Shown here in pieces: positions 35,839 through 43,213 of a stretch of 64,000 nt of DNA (positions within the stretch are counted from its first letter, which is position 1; each line of letters begins with the position of its first letter). The notes under the pieces are model-generated. The model saw only the letters and a list, made by a program, of their open reading frames with translations. It was not told where the DNA came from and did not search any database. This DNA comes from Chitinophaga arvensicola. Its GTDB lineage: Bacteria; Bacteroidota; Bacteroidia; Chitinophagales; Chitinophagaceae. The stretch spans positions 1,454,979 through 1,518,978 of the forward strand of contig NZ_FOJG01000002.1 in the NCBI RefSeq assembly GCF_900110835.1, given 5' to 3'. Both the position numbers and the translations under genes were made by a program.

Positions 35839-36600
35839 ATGCGCCTCCTACTCCTACTTTCAGGTATCCTGTTTTCCACCATCAAAGGATACGCCCAATC
35901 GCCTTCTATACATGTACTGGTAGCGCTTTGCGACAACAAATACCAGGGCATCGTAAAAGTACCTGCCAGGATCGGCAATGGACAGGACCCGGCGAATAAC
36001 CTCTACTGGGGCTGCGGATACGGTGTAAAAACGTTTCTCAAAAAACAGCCGGAGTGGCAATTCATCAAACAGATTCCCCATCCGCAAAATAATATCTACG
36101 AGCGCCTCATTTTCAGACACAAAAGCACATCCGTTTATCTTGTTGCAGATGCGTATGATGGCGCTAAAATGAAAGAAACCATCGCCACCTTTATGCAGTA
36201 TGCTGCGGGGTTACAGCAAGAAACTATCCCGGTAGATAAGGATACCATACGAGTGGGCGGCAATGCGGGACTAATTGTATTTATAGGCCATAACGGGTTA
36301 ATGGATTTCACACCGGCTTCCACTCCCCGGAAAGCAGATCAGCAACGCAGAGACATTGCTATTTTCGCCTGCGCCAGCAAACCTTACTTTGCGGAAGCCA
36401 TCCGTCAAACAGGGGCCTATCCCCTGATCTGGACCACCCACCTCATGTCGCCGGAGGCGTATACCCTGGTTCCACTGATTAATGGCTGGGTAAAACAGGA
36501 AAAACCAGCGGTGATTTATGAGCAGGTAGCGCAGGCCTATCACCAATATCAAAAATGCGGGATAAAAGGAGCCAGAAAGTTATTTGCAACCGGCTGGTAA
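35839..36600 (+). CDS. Exported protein with clan CD (caspase-like) His/Cys motifs
   Basis: A 253-residue protein from the ATG at 35839 (MRLLLLLSGILFSTIKGYAQ, a signal peptide). I do not recognise the family. Two hydrophobic blocks each end in a candidate catalytic residue: GLIVFIGHNG (His151) and DIAIFACAS (Cys178), 27 residues apart. That order and spacing is the pattern of clan CD cysteine peptidases (caspases, legumain, C-terminal GH and AC motifs). The N-terminal half (NIYERLIFRHKSTSVYLVAD, VDKDTIRVGG) has no recognised features. It ends 156 nt before the 3' end of the peptide-export operon on the other strand. Confidence 0.6.
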   Translation: MRLLLLLSGILFSTIKGYAQSPSIHVLVALCDNKYQGIVKVPARIGNGQDPANNLYWGCGYGVKTFLKKQPEWQFIKQIPHPQNNIYERLIFRHKSTSVYLVADAYDGAKMKETIATFMQYAAGLQQETIPVDKDTIRVGGNAGLIVFIGHNGLMDFTPASTPRKADQQRRDIAIFACASKPYFAEAIRQTGAYPLIWTTHLMSPEAYTLVPLINGWVKQEKPAVIYEQVAQAYHQYQKCGIKGARKLFATGW

Positions 36601-36636
36601 CCAATAAAAATACATGACAAATGTATAGGCAATTGT

Positions 36637-36711
36637 CAGGTAAGCCCTATCCAAGCCCTATGTCCCCGCCATCTGAGCGCCCTATAAGCGCTACCTGTAA
36701 GAGAGGGCTTA
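36637..36711. other. Repeat-rich, self-complementary stretch between convergent genes
   Basis: AAGCCCTAT occurs twice in tandem (36642-36650, 36653-36661). TAAGCCCT (36641-36648) can pair with AGGGCTTA (36704-36711), CAGGTA (36637-36642) with TACCTG (36692-36697), and AGCGC (36676-36680) with GCGCT (36688-36692). These pairings compete. It may act as a terminator region for the HlyD gene; the T-run is weak. Confidence 0.4.
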
Positions 36712-36756
36712 TCTATCGGTTACCTGTGTTTGATTTATAAAAGCACTACGGCAATA

Positions 36757-38127
36757 TTATACGGCTGCATCAAAGCGCAACAGCTTTCTCAGCTGGTAAA
36801 ATACCCTTTCTATCAATCGCAGGTCCTGTGTCACTACTTCTGCATTGCCTTTTAACTCTCTGTCGAACGGAAGGGTTCTGTGAAAGGAAGTTTGCAGGCC
36901 TTTAGGGAGTATCACATTCACATAGTAATTGCCGTCTTTATCCGGTGCATTGGCAATATTCTTTATCCGTCCTTCCACCATACCGAATTCCTGGTAAGGA
37001 TAGTTGTCCAGCTTCACCAGTACTTTCTGGCCTTCTTTCACTTTGCCGGAATTGGTGGTGGGCACCAGTAAGCGACCTATGAGCATGTTCTTATCATCCG
37101 GCATCACCGACAGTAATATATCTCCCGACTTTACAAACTGGTTCTTCCCGAGGAATTGCTGGAAGCTCACCACACCCGCTACAGCCGATGTCAGGAGATA
37201 GTTCTGTTCCCAGGCGTTGAGCGACTTTCTTAACTGTTCAAAAAGCTGCCCGGTCTGCGCGCTCAGATTGATCTTATCTTTCTCTGCGTTGATGGTTACG
37301 CCACTCCTGGTTTTTTCAATACTCAGGATGCTTTCCTGCAACTGCGAAATAGTAAGATTGATGTTCTCCAGGTTCTGCCCTGCCTGCAAAAATTTGATAC
37401 GTTCCTGGCTCATTTCTGCGGCGGACACCACTCTTTCTTTAAACAGTTCCTGGTACCGGTCGAACTCTCTTTTTGACAACTCATACTTCGTCTGTTCCAG
37501 GCTTTTCTGCTGTTGCAGGGTACGGATCCTGCTGCGTGACTCCGCAAGGCTCCTGTCTGCCGCCGCATAATCCGGCGAATACGGCTGCAAACGCGCATAC
37601 AGCTGCTCGTCTGTCAGCGCCTTGGCAAAGGCATTGTAATCGGCCTGAATATCGCCGAGTTTAAAGGCGGCGACTTCGCCCAGCGGGAAATGCGTCAGGC
37701 CGCCGTTGTCCACGGAGTCCACCAGACGCCGCAACCGGATCACATCGTGGTAGTCGGCTGTAGATTGCAACACCATCAGCAATTGATTTTTGGCAACCGC
37801 CTGATGGTCTTCCACCAGTATTTCTTCTACCTTGGTATTGATCCTCGCTTCCAGCTTCTCCGGCGGATTACTGGAAGATATGATCACAGTAGATGGCACA
37901 AACTCCGGGTACCTGATCACGTAACTCATGCCCAGGATAAGGAGCAGGATGAGAAATATGATCGTATTCCCCCAGCGCACCATCCAGTTTGGTGGCTGCG
38001 TCAGGATATCCTGCACTCCTTCCGAATGCAGCTGAATAGTGTCGAGTATTTCCTTTTTAGTTTCCAAGTTCAAGTTGATTTTTAACGAGCCTGTAATATT
38101 CCCTGCGGAGCGATACCAGTTCATCAT
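36757..38127 (-). CDS. HlyD-family periplasmic adaptor of a peptide exporter
   Basis: A 456-residue protein. One N-terminal membrane helix (NTIIFLILLLILGMSYVI) is followed by the lipoyl half PEKLEARINTKVEEILVEDH, a long coiled-coil (residues ~180-330, TLQQQKSLEQTKYELSKREF) and SAVAGVVSFQQFLGKNQFVK as second lipoyl half, then barrel LPFDRELKGNAEVVTQDLRL. Works with the C39-ABC protein to move peptide out through the envelope. The ATG at 38127 overlaps that gene by 71 nt; a TTG at 38073 (17-nt overlap) fits homologous N-termini (ETKKEILDTIQLHSEGVQ) better, so the start is uncertain. Confidence 0.88.
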   Translation of the reverse strand: MMNWYRSAGNITGSLKINLNLETKKEILDTIQLHSEGVQDILTQPPNWMVRWGNTIIFLILLLILGMSYVIRYPEFVPSTVIISSSNPPEKLEARINTKVEEILVEDHQAVAKNQLLMVLQSTADYHDVIRLRRLVDSVDNGGLTHFPLGEVAAFKLGDIQADYNAFAKALTDEQLYARLQPYSPDYAAADRSLAESRSRIRTLQQQKSLEQTKYELSKREFDRYQELFKERVVSAAEMSQERIKFLQAGQNLENINLTISQLQESILSIEKTRSGVTINAEKDKINLSAQTGQLFEQLRKSLNAWEQNYLLTSAVAGVVSFQQFLGKNQFVKSGDILLSVMPDDKNMLIGRLLVPTTNSGKVKEGQKVLVKLDNYPYQEFGMVEGRIKNIANAPDKDGNYYVNVILPKGLQTSFHRTLPFDRELKGNAEVVTQDLRLIERVFYQLRKLLRFDAAV

Positions 38128-40264
38128 GCGTACCTTCCTCTACTACTTTTCCTTTATCCAGTACAATGATCTTGTCTGCGTTTTTTACAGTAGATAACCG
38201 GTGAGCAATGATCACCGCCGTTTTTCCTTTTAGGAATTGTTCGAGGTTACCCATGATCGCCTTTTCCGTATTGGCATCCAAAGCGCTGGTAGCCTCATCA
38301 AAAAAGATATACTCCGGTGCTTTATACACCGCCCTGGCAATGAAAAGCCGCTGTTTCTGTCCGCCGCTGATCCCAATCCCCTCATTGCCGATCTTTGAAT
38401 TGTAGCTTAAAGGCAAACTTTCTACAAAGTCTTTGATACAGGCTACATCTACTGCTTTTCGGAGTTGCTGGCGATTAATATCGTCTATTCCTACCGCGAT
38501 ATTTTTGGCAATGGTATCATTGAACACATACCCCTCCTGCATCACCACGCCACACTGATCCCGCCAGTACCGCGCTGATATGTGCTGCAGCTGTGTATTC
38601 CCGATTTTAATCTCTCCCTCTACAGGATCATAAAATTTCATCAGCAGTTTCAGTAATGTAGTTTTACCACTACCACTGGCGCCTACGATGGCGGTGGTTT
38701 TACGATGCGGAATGCGCAGGCTCAGCTGCTCAAACACCGGTGTACCTGCTCCTACATACCGGAACGATACATTGTTCAGCAGGATATCTTCCTCCGGAAC
38801 GTCTGTTACCGACTGCATACTGGCGCGTTCTTCATCATCTTTATCGTGGATCTCTCCGAGTCTTTCCAGTGATATTTTTGCATCCTGCAGCTGCTTAACA
38901 AAATCCATCAGCTGTAGCAACGGACCATTCAATTGCCCGATGATATACTGTACGGCCAGCATCATGCCCAACGTAAGATTGCCATCGAGTACCAGTTTAG
39001 CGGCAAGGAAACTGACAAAAATGTCTTTCGTCTGGTTAATGAAATTGGAACCCACCGACTGCCATTGTTCGAGCGATAATGCCTTGATATGGATCTTAAA
39101 CAATTTCACCTGCATAAACTCCCAGCCCCAGCGCATCTGTTTCTCGGCATTGTGCATCTTTATTTCCTGCATCCCGTTTACCAGTTCAATTACCTTGCTC
39201 TGCTCCTGCGACACCTGTGAAAAACGTTTATAGTCCAGCTCCTTTCTCTTTTTCAGAAAGAAGGAAATCCATCCTACTGATAATGCGGCACCCAACAGGT
39301 AAATCAGGAACAGGCGATAATCATACAGCAACAGTACTACGCTGAAAATAACCAGGTTTACCACGGAGAACAGCGTATTGAGAGAAGAGTTGGTCAATAG
39401 TTGTTCTATCCGCTGGTGGTCATTGATGCGTTGCATGATGTCGCCGGTCATGCGTGTATCAAAATAGCTGATAGGGAGCTTCATCAGTTTGATAAAGAAG
39501 TCGGACACAATGGAAATATTGATCCGGCTGGAGAGGTGCAGCAGGATCCAGCTGCGGACTATTTCTATGCCCATTCTTCCTACAAACAGCATCACCTGTG
39601 CCAGTAGCACCAGGTAAATAAAGTTCAGGTCGTGATTCTGAATGCCGATATCTACAATACTCTGTGTAAGAAAAGGAAAGATCAGCGACAACAGGCTACC
39701 TGCCAGAAGACCAATGGCCAGCTGGGCGATCAGTTTTTTGTACCGGAAGAAATAAGTAAACAGGAAAGAGAAATCTTTCCTGCTACGCGGTGCAGCGGCT
39801 TCTGCTTCATTAAATGCGGGGCCGGGCTCCAGCATCAGCGCAATGCCTTCTTCATCCTTTTCGTTTTTACCGCGTCCTATCCAGCCATCGATAAATTCCT
39901 GCTGAGTATAGGTCAGCAATCCATAAGCCGGATCGGAGACATACACGGTGGTTTGTCCGCCGGTTTTCTTCAACTTATACACCACAACGAAATGCTGCTG
40001 CCCCCAATGACAGATACAGGGCAAAGGCGCATCTTCCACCAGGGTCAGGAAATCAATCTTCACGGCGAGCGACTTAAAACCCAATCCCTCTGCGGCGGCG
40101 GACAGTCCCAGCAGGGAGCTTCCTTCCCGCGTGGTTTCCGCCAGTGACCGGATCGTTTCAATATCCGTCAGTCTGCCGTAATGCTTACTGATGATCTTTA
40201 TACAGGTAGGACCACAATCCTTCCCGTCCGGCTGCATATAAAAAGGGAATGCTTTCAGCTTCAT
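38057..40264 (-). CDS. C39-peptidase ABC exporter (PCAT) for double-glycine leader peptides
   Basis: A 735-residue protein from the ATG at 40264. Residues 1-130 form the C39 peptidase: QPDGKDCGPTC (Cys17), CICHWGQQHFVVVY (His91) and VSDPAYG (Asp111) complete the catalytic triad. Six membrane helices lie at ~165-430 (LIAQLAIGLLAGSLLSLIFP onward). The nucleotide-binding domain has GASGSGKTT (about residue 520), ISGGQKQR and FFDEATSALD. It would cleave precursors after Gly-Gly and export the core. The start is 1 nt after the SPASM gene's stop. Confidence 0.95.
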   Translation of the reverse strand: MKLKAFPFYMQPDGKDCGPTCIKIISKHYGRLTDIETIRSLAETTREGSSLLGLSAAAEGLGFKSLAVKIDFLTLVEDAPLPCICHWGQQHFVVVYKLKKTGGQTTVYVSDPAYGLLTYTQQEFIDGWIGRGKNEKDEEGIALMLEPGPAFNEAEAAAPRSRKDFSFLFTYFFRYKKLIAQLAIGLLAGSLLSLIFPFLTQSIVDIGIQNHDLNFIYLVLLAQVMLFVGRMGIEIVRSWILLHLSSRINISIVSDFFIKLMKLPISYFDTRMTGDIMQRINDHQRIEQLLTNSSLNTLFSVVNLVIFSVVLLLYDYRLFLIYLLGAALSVGWISFFLKKRKELDYKRFSQVSQEQSKVIELVNGMQEIKMHNAEKQMRWGWEFMQVKLFKIHIKALSLEQWQSVGSNFINQTKDIFVSFLAAKLVLDGNLTLGMMLAVQYIIGQLNGPLLQLMDFVKQLQDAKISLERLGEIHDKDDEERASMQSVTDVPEEDILLNNVSFRYVGAGTPVFEQLSLRIPHRKTTAIVGASGSGKTTLLKLLMKFYDPVEGEIKIGNTQLQHISARYWRDQCGVVMQEGYVFNDTIAKNIAVGIDDINRQQLRKAVDVACIKDFVESLPLSYNSKIGNEGIGISGGQKQRLFIARAVYKAPEYIFFDEATSALDANTEKAIMGNLEQFLKGKTAVIIAHRLSTVKNADKIIVLDKGKVVEEGTHDELVSLRREYYRLVKNQLELGN

Positions 40265-40265
40265 A

Positions 40266-41336
40266 TTATCTGATTGTCTTCTCCAGCCCATACAAGGCGA
40301 TGGCAGATTGTTTCAAAGGATGCTCCGTCCAGTCTTCCCAGGTATTGGTATACGGATCGTATCCGCATTTCAGCGGCCTGGAATAAATATCCTGCGGGTC
40401 TTCCACATAAGCCCTGCAATCGGTGCATACATGTCTGAACTCACAGTCTTTGCACGTCGCTATTTCTTCTTTACGGATTTTTCCATACCGTTGAAAAGCC
40501 TGGTTGTCCAGTACTTCCTGCAATGCGGTGTGGTTCACGTGCCCGAAATGTTCGCGCATAGAAGGACAGTTTCTCACATATCCTGCTGCATCTATACTCA
40601 GTTTCCTGTTCAAACAGGTATTAAAGTGCTGGCTTTCCGTAAACAGTTCCATATTTGACACGAAATAGTTGCTGCGTATTTCACCGCAGCCCAGGCAGGA
40701 ATTGATTGGCCGGGTAAAAAAGGTGACCGGTACGGTGCCTTCAAATATTTTCTCCTGCTTGTCTTCCGGTGCGGAATGTAACAAGAGCGACTTTACCGGG
40801 GGATAGGCTTTCACGAATTTGTCCATGGCTGGCAGGTCCAGAGCGTTGCTGTAGGGCAGTACCAGTTTGATGAATCGCATGGTGGTGCCATTAAATACAT
40901 CCAGTAGTCCGCGGAGCTGATCAAGAGAGATGCTTTCATAGCACCTGATTTCGAGTCCCTGTATGTGCAGGTCGAAGAGCTGGCGAAAAAAAGCGCTGCT
41001 GTAATCGATGTTTTCGTTGTATTCAATAATAACGTTGGTAATATCTGAATACCGGTCCCAGCTGAGGTCCAGCGCGGTAAGCTCCGGGAGCAGCTGCTGA
41101 TCTGTAAATCCCAGTTCTTTGCTGATGAGGAAATCCAGGTAGCCGGTAATGGCTTCGCGGTTGTCTTCCCCGTAATGCGCGATGCATTCCTCAATAGTGT
41201 GTTGTTGCAGGAACAGCAGCACTTCGGTGGTATCGTTGGGGAGATGATAAAATTTACGCATCTGCAGATCGCAGAGCAGCGACATACGGGCTCCTTTAAC
41301 GAGGCGACAATTTGCGTATAGATGGAAGTATGTCAT
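40266..41336 (-). CDS. gwsS: Grasp-with-spasm system SPASM-domain maturase
   Basis: A 356-residue protein. The C-terminal third is a SPASM-type cysteine array: Cys214 and 217 (SCLGCGEI), Cys241, Cys257, the run CKDCEFRHVCTDCRAY (295, 298, 304, 307) and Cys324. The N-terminal part looks like a degenerate beta/alpha barrel (ALDLSWDRYSDITNVIIEYN, IQGLEIRCYESISLDQLRGL), but there is no CxxxCxxC radical-SAM motif at the expected place. Matches the SPASM protein that always accompanies an ATP-grasp maturase in grasp-with-spasm systems. Start 2 nt after the small ORF stop. Confidence 0.9.
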   Translation of the reverse strand: MTYFHLYANCRLVKGARMSLLCDLQMRKFYHLPNDTTEVLLFLQQHTIEECIAHYGEDNREAITGYLDFLISKELGFTDQQLLPELTALDLSWDRYSDITNVIIEYNENIDYSSAFFRQLFDLHIQGLEIRCYESISLDQLRGLLDVFNGTTMRFIKLVLPYSNALDLPAMDKFVKAYPPVKSLLLHSAPEDKQEKIFEGTVPVTFFTRPINSCLGCGEIRSNYFVSNMELFTESQHFNTCLNRKLSIDAAGYVRNCPSMREHFGHVNHTALQEVLDNQAFQRYGKIRKEEIATCKDCEFRHVCTDCRAYVEDPQDIYSRPLKCGYDPYTNTWEDWTEHPLKQSAIALYGLEKTIR

Positions 41337-41338
41337 GA

Positions 41339-41521
41339 TCAGAATTTGGAAATCACTTTATAAAAATTAAAAAGCTCGAATCCTTCGGAATTAATTTTTG
41401 GGGCTTTTTCAAACTTCAGGATAGGCCGGCTGGATAGCTGCTGCTGATCTTTCTCAAGGAAATACAGTGATAGCGGCAATCCTTTTTTCTCTTTCAGATT
41501 ACTGACAAATTTCTTTTTCAT
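41339..41521 (-). CDS. Small unrecognised protein inside the peptide maturation operon
   Basis: A 60-residue protein with no recognised family. It is strongly basic at the start (MKKKFVSNLKEKKG), then has alternating polar/hydrophobic segments (LPLSLYFLEKDQQQLSS, RPILKFEKAPKINSEGFELF). No double glycine, signal peptide or Cys. Its ATG lies 23 nt inside the ATP-grasp gene and its stop is 2 nt before the SPASM gene, so it is probably translated by coupling. It may be an accessory factor or precursor-recognition protein; it could also be a non-coding overlap artefact. Confidence 0.6.
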   Translation of the reverse strand: MKKKFVSNLKEKKGLPLSLYFLEKDQQQLSSRPILKFEKAPKINSEGFELFNFYKVISKF

Positions 41522-42473
41522 GGGAATGCTGTTTACTGAGCCACTGGGCTAATTTCTTTTCCAGGTAATAGTTGCAGGGGTAAGACACCATGCCGAACTG
41601 GCCCTCGGGGTTTATTTCGAGGAAGTGGTAGTTCCCTTGCATGTCTACCATCAGATCGATGGAGCCGGTCTTAAAGCGTAATGACTTCATCAGCTGGTCC
41701 AGTTTTGATGCCAGGTCAGCGGGTAGTTGGTAAGGCACGGTCCTGTTGGGCCGCTGGTGATCATAGTTGCGGAAATCGTCTTTTGTTTTCCGGTTGTTCT
41801 GGGAAAAAATAGCCATGGAATAGCAGTCGCCGTCCAGGTAAAAAGTACGGATCTCAAACTTCTTGGTGATCTTTTCCTGTATCAGCGAAGGAAAGAATTG
41901 CTCCGGTACTGTTCGCAGGTTCTCTTTGCTGATCGTTTCCGTCAGCATTTTGTACCGTCCGCCTTCGGTATCTTCCAGAAAGATACATTCGCTGAGCGGC
42001 TTTACAATCAGTTCAGGATAGCTATCCAACAGTTGCGCGATAGCGGTTTTGGAGGTAACTACATCGGTGAAAGGCGTGTTGATGCCGCACTGACGGGCAA
42101 GTGCAAGCACATGTAGTTTATTGAGATAATCTTCGGAGATGGGGTCGTTCAGCCACTTGTGGCGGTCAATGGAATAGAAAAGAAAAGAGTGAAGTCCGTT
42201 GAATTCATCTACCAGGAAACGTTTCAGGGTATACTGGGTAGAGAAATCAGGTTGTTTAAGCGTGTATTTCGCAGGAAAGCTGCTGATCTTTCTCCGGTAC
42301 CACACGGTGCTGACACCGGCATTGCCGGGCAGATCGCTGAGGTGTTGCAGCCGGAAGAGATCTTCCCCATTCAGCCGCAGGTAAGGAATCTGCAGGTGAT
42401 GCAGCCACTGGCAAACATGGTCAGTGGTGCCTTCCAGGTGCGATTGACTTAATATGAGGATTTGCTGGGACAT
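41499..42473 (-). CDS. gwsG: Grasp-with-spasm system ATP-grasp peptide maturase (graspetide ligase)
   Basis: A 324-residue ATP-grasp protein. N-terminal part: QQILILSQSHLEGTTDHVCQ and TVWYRRKI. ATP-binding residues are Lys158 in ELIVKPLSECI, Gln199-Glu200 of SLIQEKITKKFEIRTFYLD, Asp273 in GSIDLMVD and the metal-binding LEINPEGQFG (285-294). This fits the subfamily that joins Ser/Thr or Lys side chains to Asp/Glu of a precursor (omega-ester or amide rings). It follows two precursor genes and precedes the 60-residue protein and the SPASM maturase. Confidence 0.92.
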   Translation of the reverse strand: MSQQILILSQSHLEGTTDHVCQWLHHLQIPYLRLNGEDLFRLQHLSDLPGNAGVSTVWYRRKISSFPAKYTLKQPDFSTQYTLKRFLVDEFNGLHSFLFYSIDRHKWLNDPISEDYLNKLHVLALARQCGINTPFTDVVTSKTAIAQLLDSYPELIVKPLSECIFLEDTEGGRYKMLTETISKENLRTVPEQFFPSLIQEKITKKFEIRTFYLDGDCYSMAIFSQNNRKTKDDFRNYDHQRPNRTVPYQLPADLASKLDQLMKSLRFKTGSIDLMVDMQGNYHFLEINPEGQFGMVSYPCNYYLEKKLAQWLSKQHSHEKEICQ

Positions 42474-42499
42474 CTTATACAGTTAAGGACTTTTAGTAA

Positions 42500-42525
42500 G
42501 GACTGCCGGCAATTGCCAGCAGTCC
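42500..42525 (-). promoter_or_regulatory. 26-nt near-perfect palindrome between precursor and maturase genes
   Basis: GGACTGCCGGCAA (42500-42512) pairs with TTGCCAGCAGTCC (42513-42525) with one mismatch. It lies 38 nt past the second precursor's stop and 26 nt before the ATP-grasp start. No T-run follows, so it is better seen as a partial attenuator or RNA-stabilising/processing stem than as a full terminator. Confidence 0.55.
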
Positions 42526-42563
42526 GTTGGTTTTTCGGTTGTTAACAATGGCGAAAGAAGATA

Positions 42564-42749
42564 TTACTTAGCATCTGGCTTGTGGTCGCACACGTAAACA
42601 TCCGGACCGGAGTAGTGGGTTGGTGAGTGTACGGTAGTACCTGCAGCATCACCTGCTTCCAGTGAAAATTCCGCCAGCATGGCTCTGCCACCTTTGATGG
42701 TTTCCAGTGATTCTACTTTCTTTGCATTCAATTTTGTCAGCTTTTCCAT
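42564..42749 (-). CDS. gwsA: Graspetide precursor peptide 2 (61 residues)
   Basis: A 61-residue peptide. Leader MEKLTKLNAKKVESLETI ends in KGGR with Gly20-Gly21 as the probable C39 cleavage site. The core is rich in Thr/Ser and acidic residues (EFSLEAGDAAGTTVHSPTHY, then SGPDVYVCDHKPDAK), as needed for side-chain ester rings. It contains one Cys (54). Leader positions 1-28 match precursor 1 closely while the core differs. It is the second gene of the operon, 56 nt after precursor 1. Confidence 0.88.
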   Translation of the reverse strand: MEKLTKLNAKKVESLETIKGGRAMLAEFSLEAGDAAGTTVHSPTHYSGPDVYVCDHKPDAK

Positions 42750-42790
42750 AGTTTTTCTTTTTTAAATTTTTAGAGGTTTACTTTTTTTGG

Positions 42791-42820
42791 AAGGATCACT
42801 TAAGATCATTTAGGATCATT
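42791..42820 (-). repeat. Three tandem 10-nt repeats across the end of precursor gene 1
   Basis: AAGGATCACT, TAAGATCATT and TAGGATCATT follow one another (42791-42820, plus-strand reading). They cover the last codons, the stop (42806-42808) and the start of the spacer. Confidence 0.55.
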
Positions 42821-42979
42821 CCGGGTGTCGGTTACATAATGTTGACCATTCCAGGAGGCGTAGTTTTCCGTGGTTCTTTCCTGGTCGTCAACAGAGAATT
42901 CCATCAGGGCGAGTCTTCCGCCTTTTACTGTTTCTGGGGATGTTACCTTTTTGGTAACCAGTTTTTGTAACTGTTTCAT
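42806..42979 (-). CDS. gwsA: Graspetide precursor peptide 1 (57 residues)
   Basis: A short gene: ATG at 42979, TGA at 42806-42808. Leader MKQLQKLVTKKVTSPETV ends in KGGR, with Gly20-Gly21 at the same position as in precursor 2. The core starts RLALMEFSVDDQERTTENYA and ends NGQHYVTDTRNDPK, rich in Thr, Asp, Glu and Asn and without Cys. Both precursors share ME/AEFS after the leader and the TT...YV.D order. Leader similarity and position at the head of the operon make it a precursor rather than noise. Probably the most highly transcribed gene of the unit. Confidence 0.88.
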   Translation of the reverse strand: MKQLQKLVTKKVTSPETVKGGRLALMEFSVDDQERTTENYASWNGQHYVTDTRNDPK

Positions 42980-43013
42980 GTGATTGAATGTTTAATCTGA
43001 TGTAAAAGTAGCC

Positions 43014-43050
43014 GCTCCCAGATACACCCCGGGAGCCAAATATATATTTG
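43014..43050 (-). promoter_or_regulatory. Precursor promoter: palindromic -7 box plus 5' leader hairpin
   Basis: CAAATATATATTTG (43037-43050) is a perfect 14-bp palindrome that reads TATATTTG on both strands, so it supplies a TAnnTTTG box for the minus-strand precursor operon (58 nt before the first ATG) and also one for the plus strand. Directly beside it GCTCCC (43014-43019) pairs with GGGAGC (43031-43036), a hairpin at the expected mRNA 5' end. Confidence 0.55.
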
Positions 43051-43213
43051 AGTAGTTGCGGTCTATATTCGTCGTACTTGGGGAAATATTTGCAGCGGAG
43101 ACTCCTGCCATTTGTGCTGAACATGGCCTTTACTAATAAGCAGACTTGCCTTCCGGCGCACTTATTGGAATTATAAGCACCTATCTACATATGCTATAAA
43201 TTAATATATTATA

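Noticed and set aside
36642..36661. CRISPR-like repeat (tandem AAGCCCTAT)
   Set aside because: Only two 9-nt copies with a 2-nt gap, no spacers, no cas genes.
40266..41336. Calling the SPASM protein a radical-SAM enzyme
   Set aside because: The CxxxCxxC motif for the SAM cluster is absent; only auxiliary-cluster type cysteines are seen.
42888..43124. Minus-strand 78-codon frame over the precursor 1 promoter
   Set aside because: It overlaps precursor 1 in another frame and covers the -7 box and leader hairpin; no family features. Precursor 1 explains the region better.
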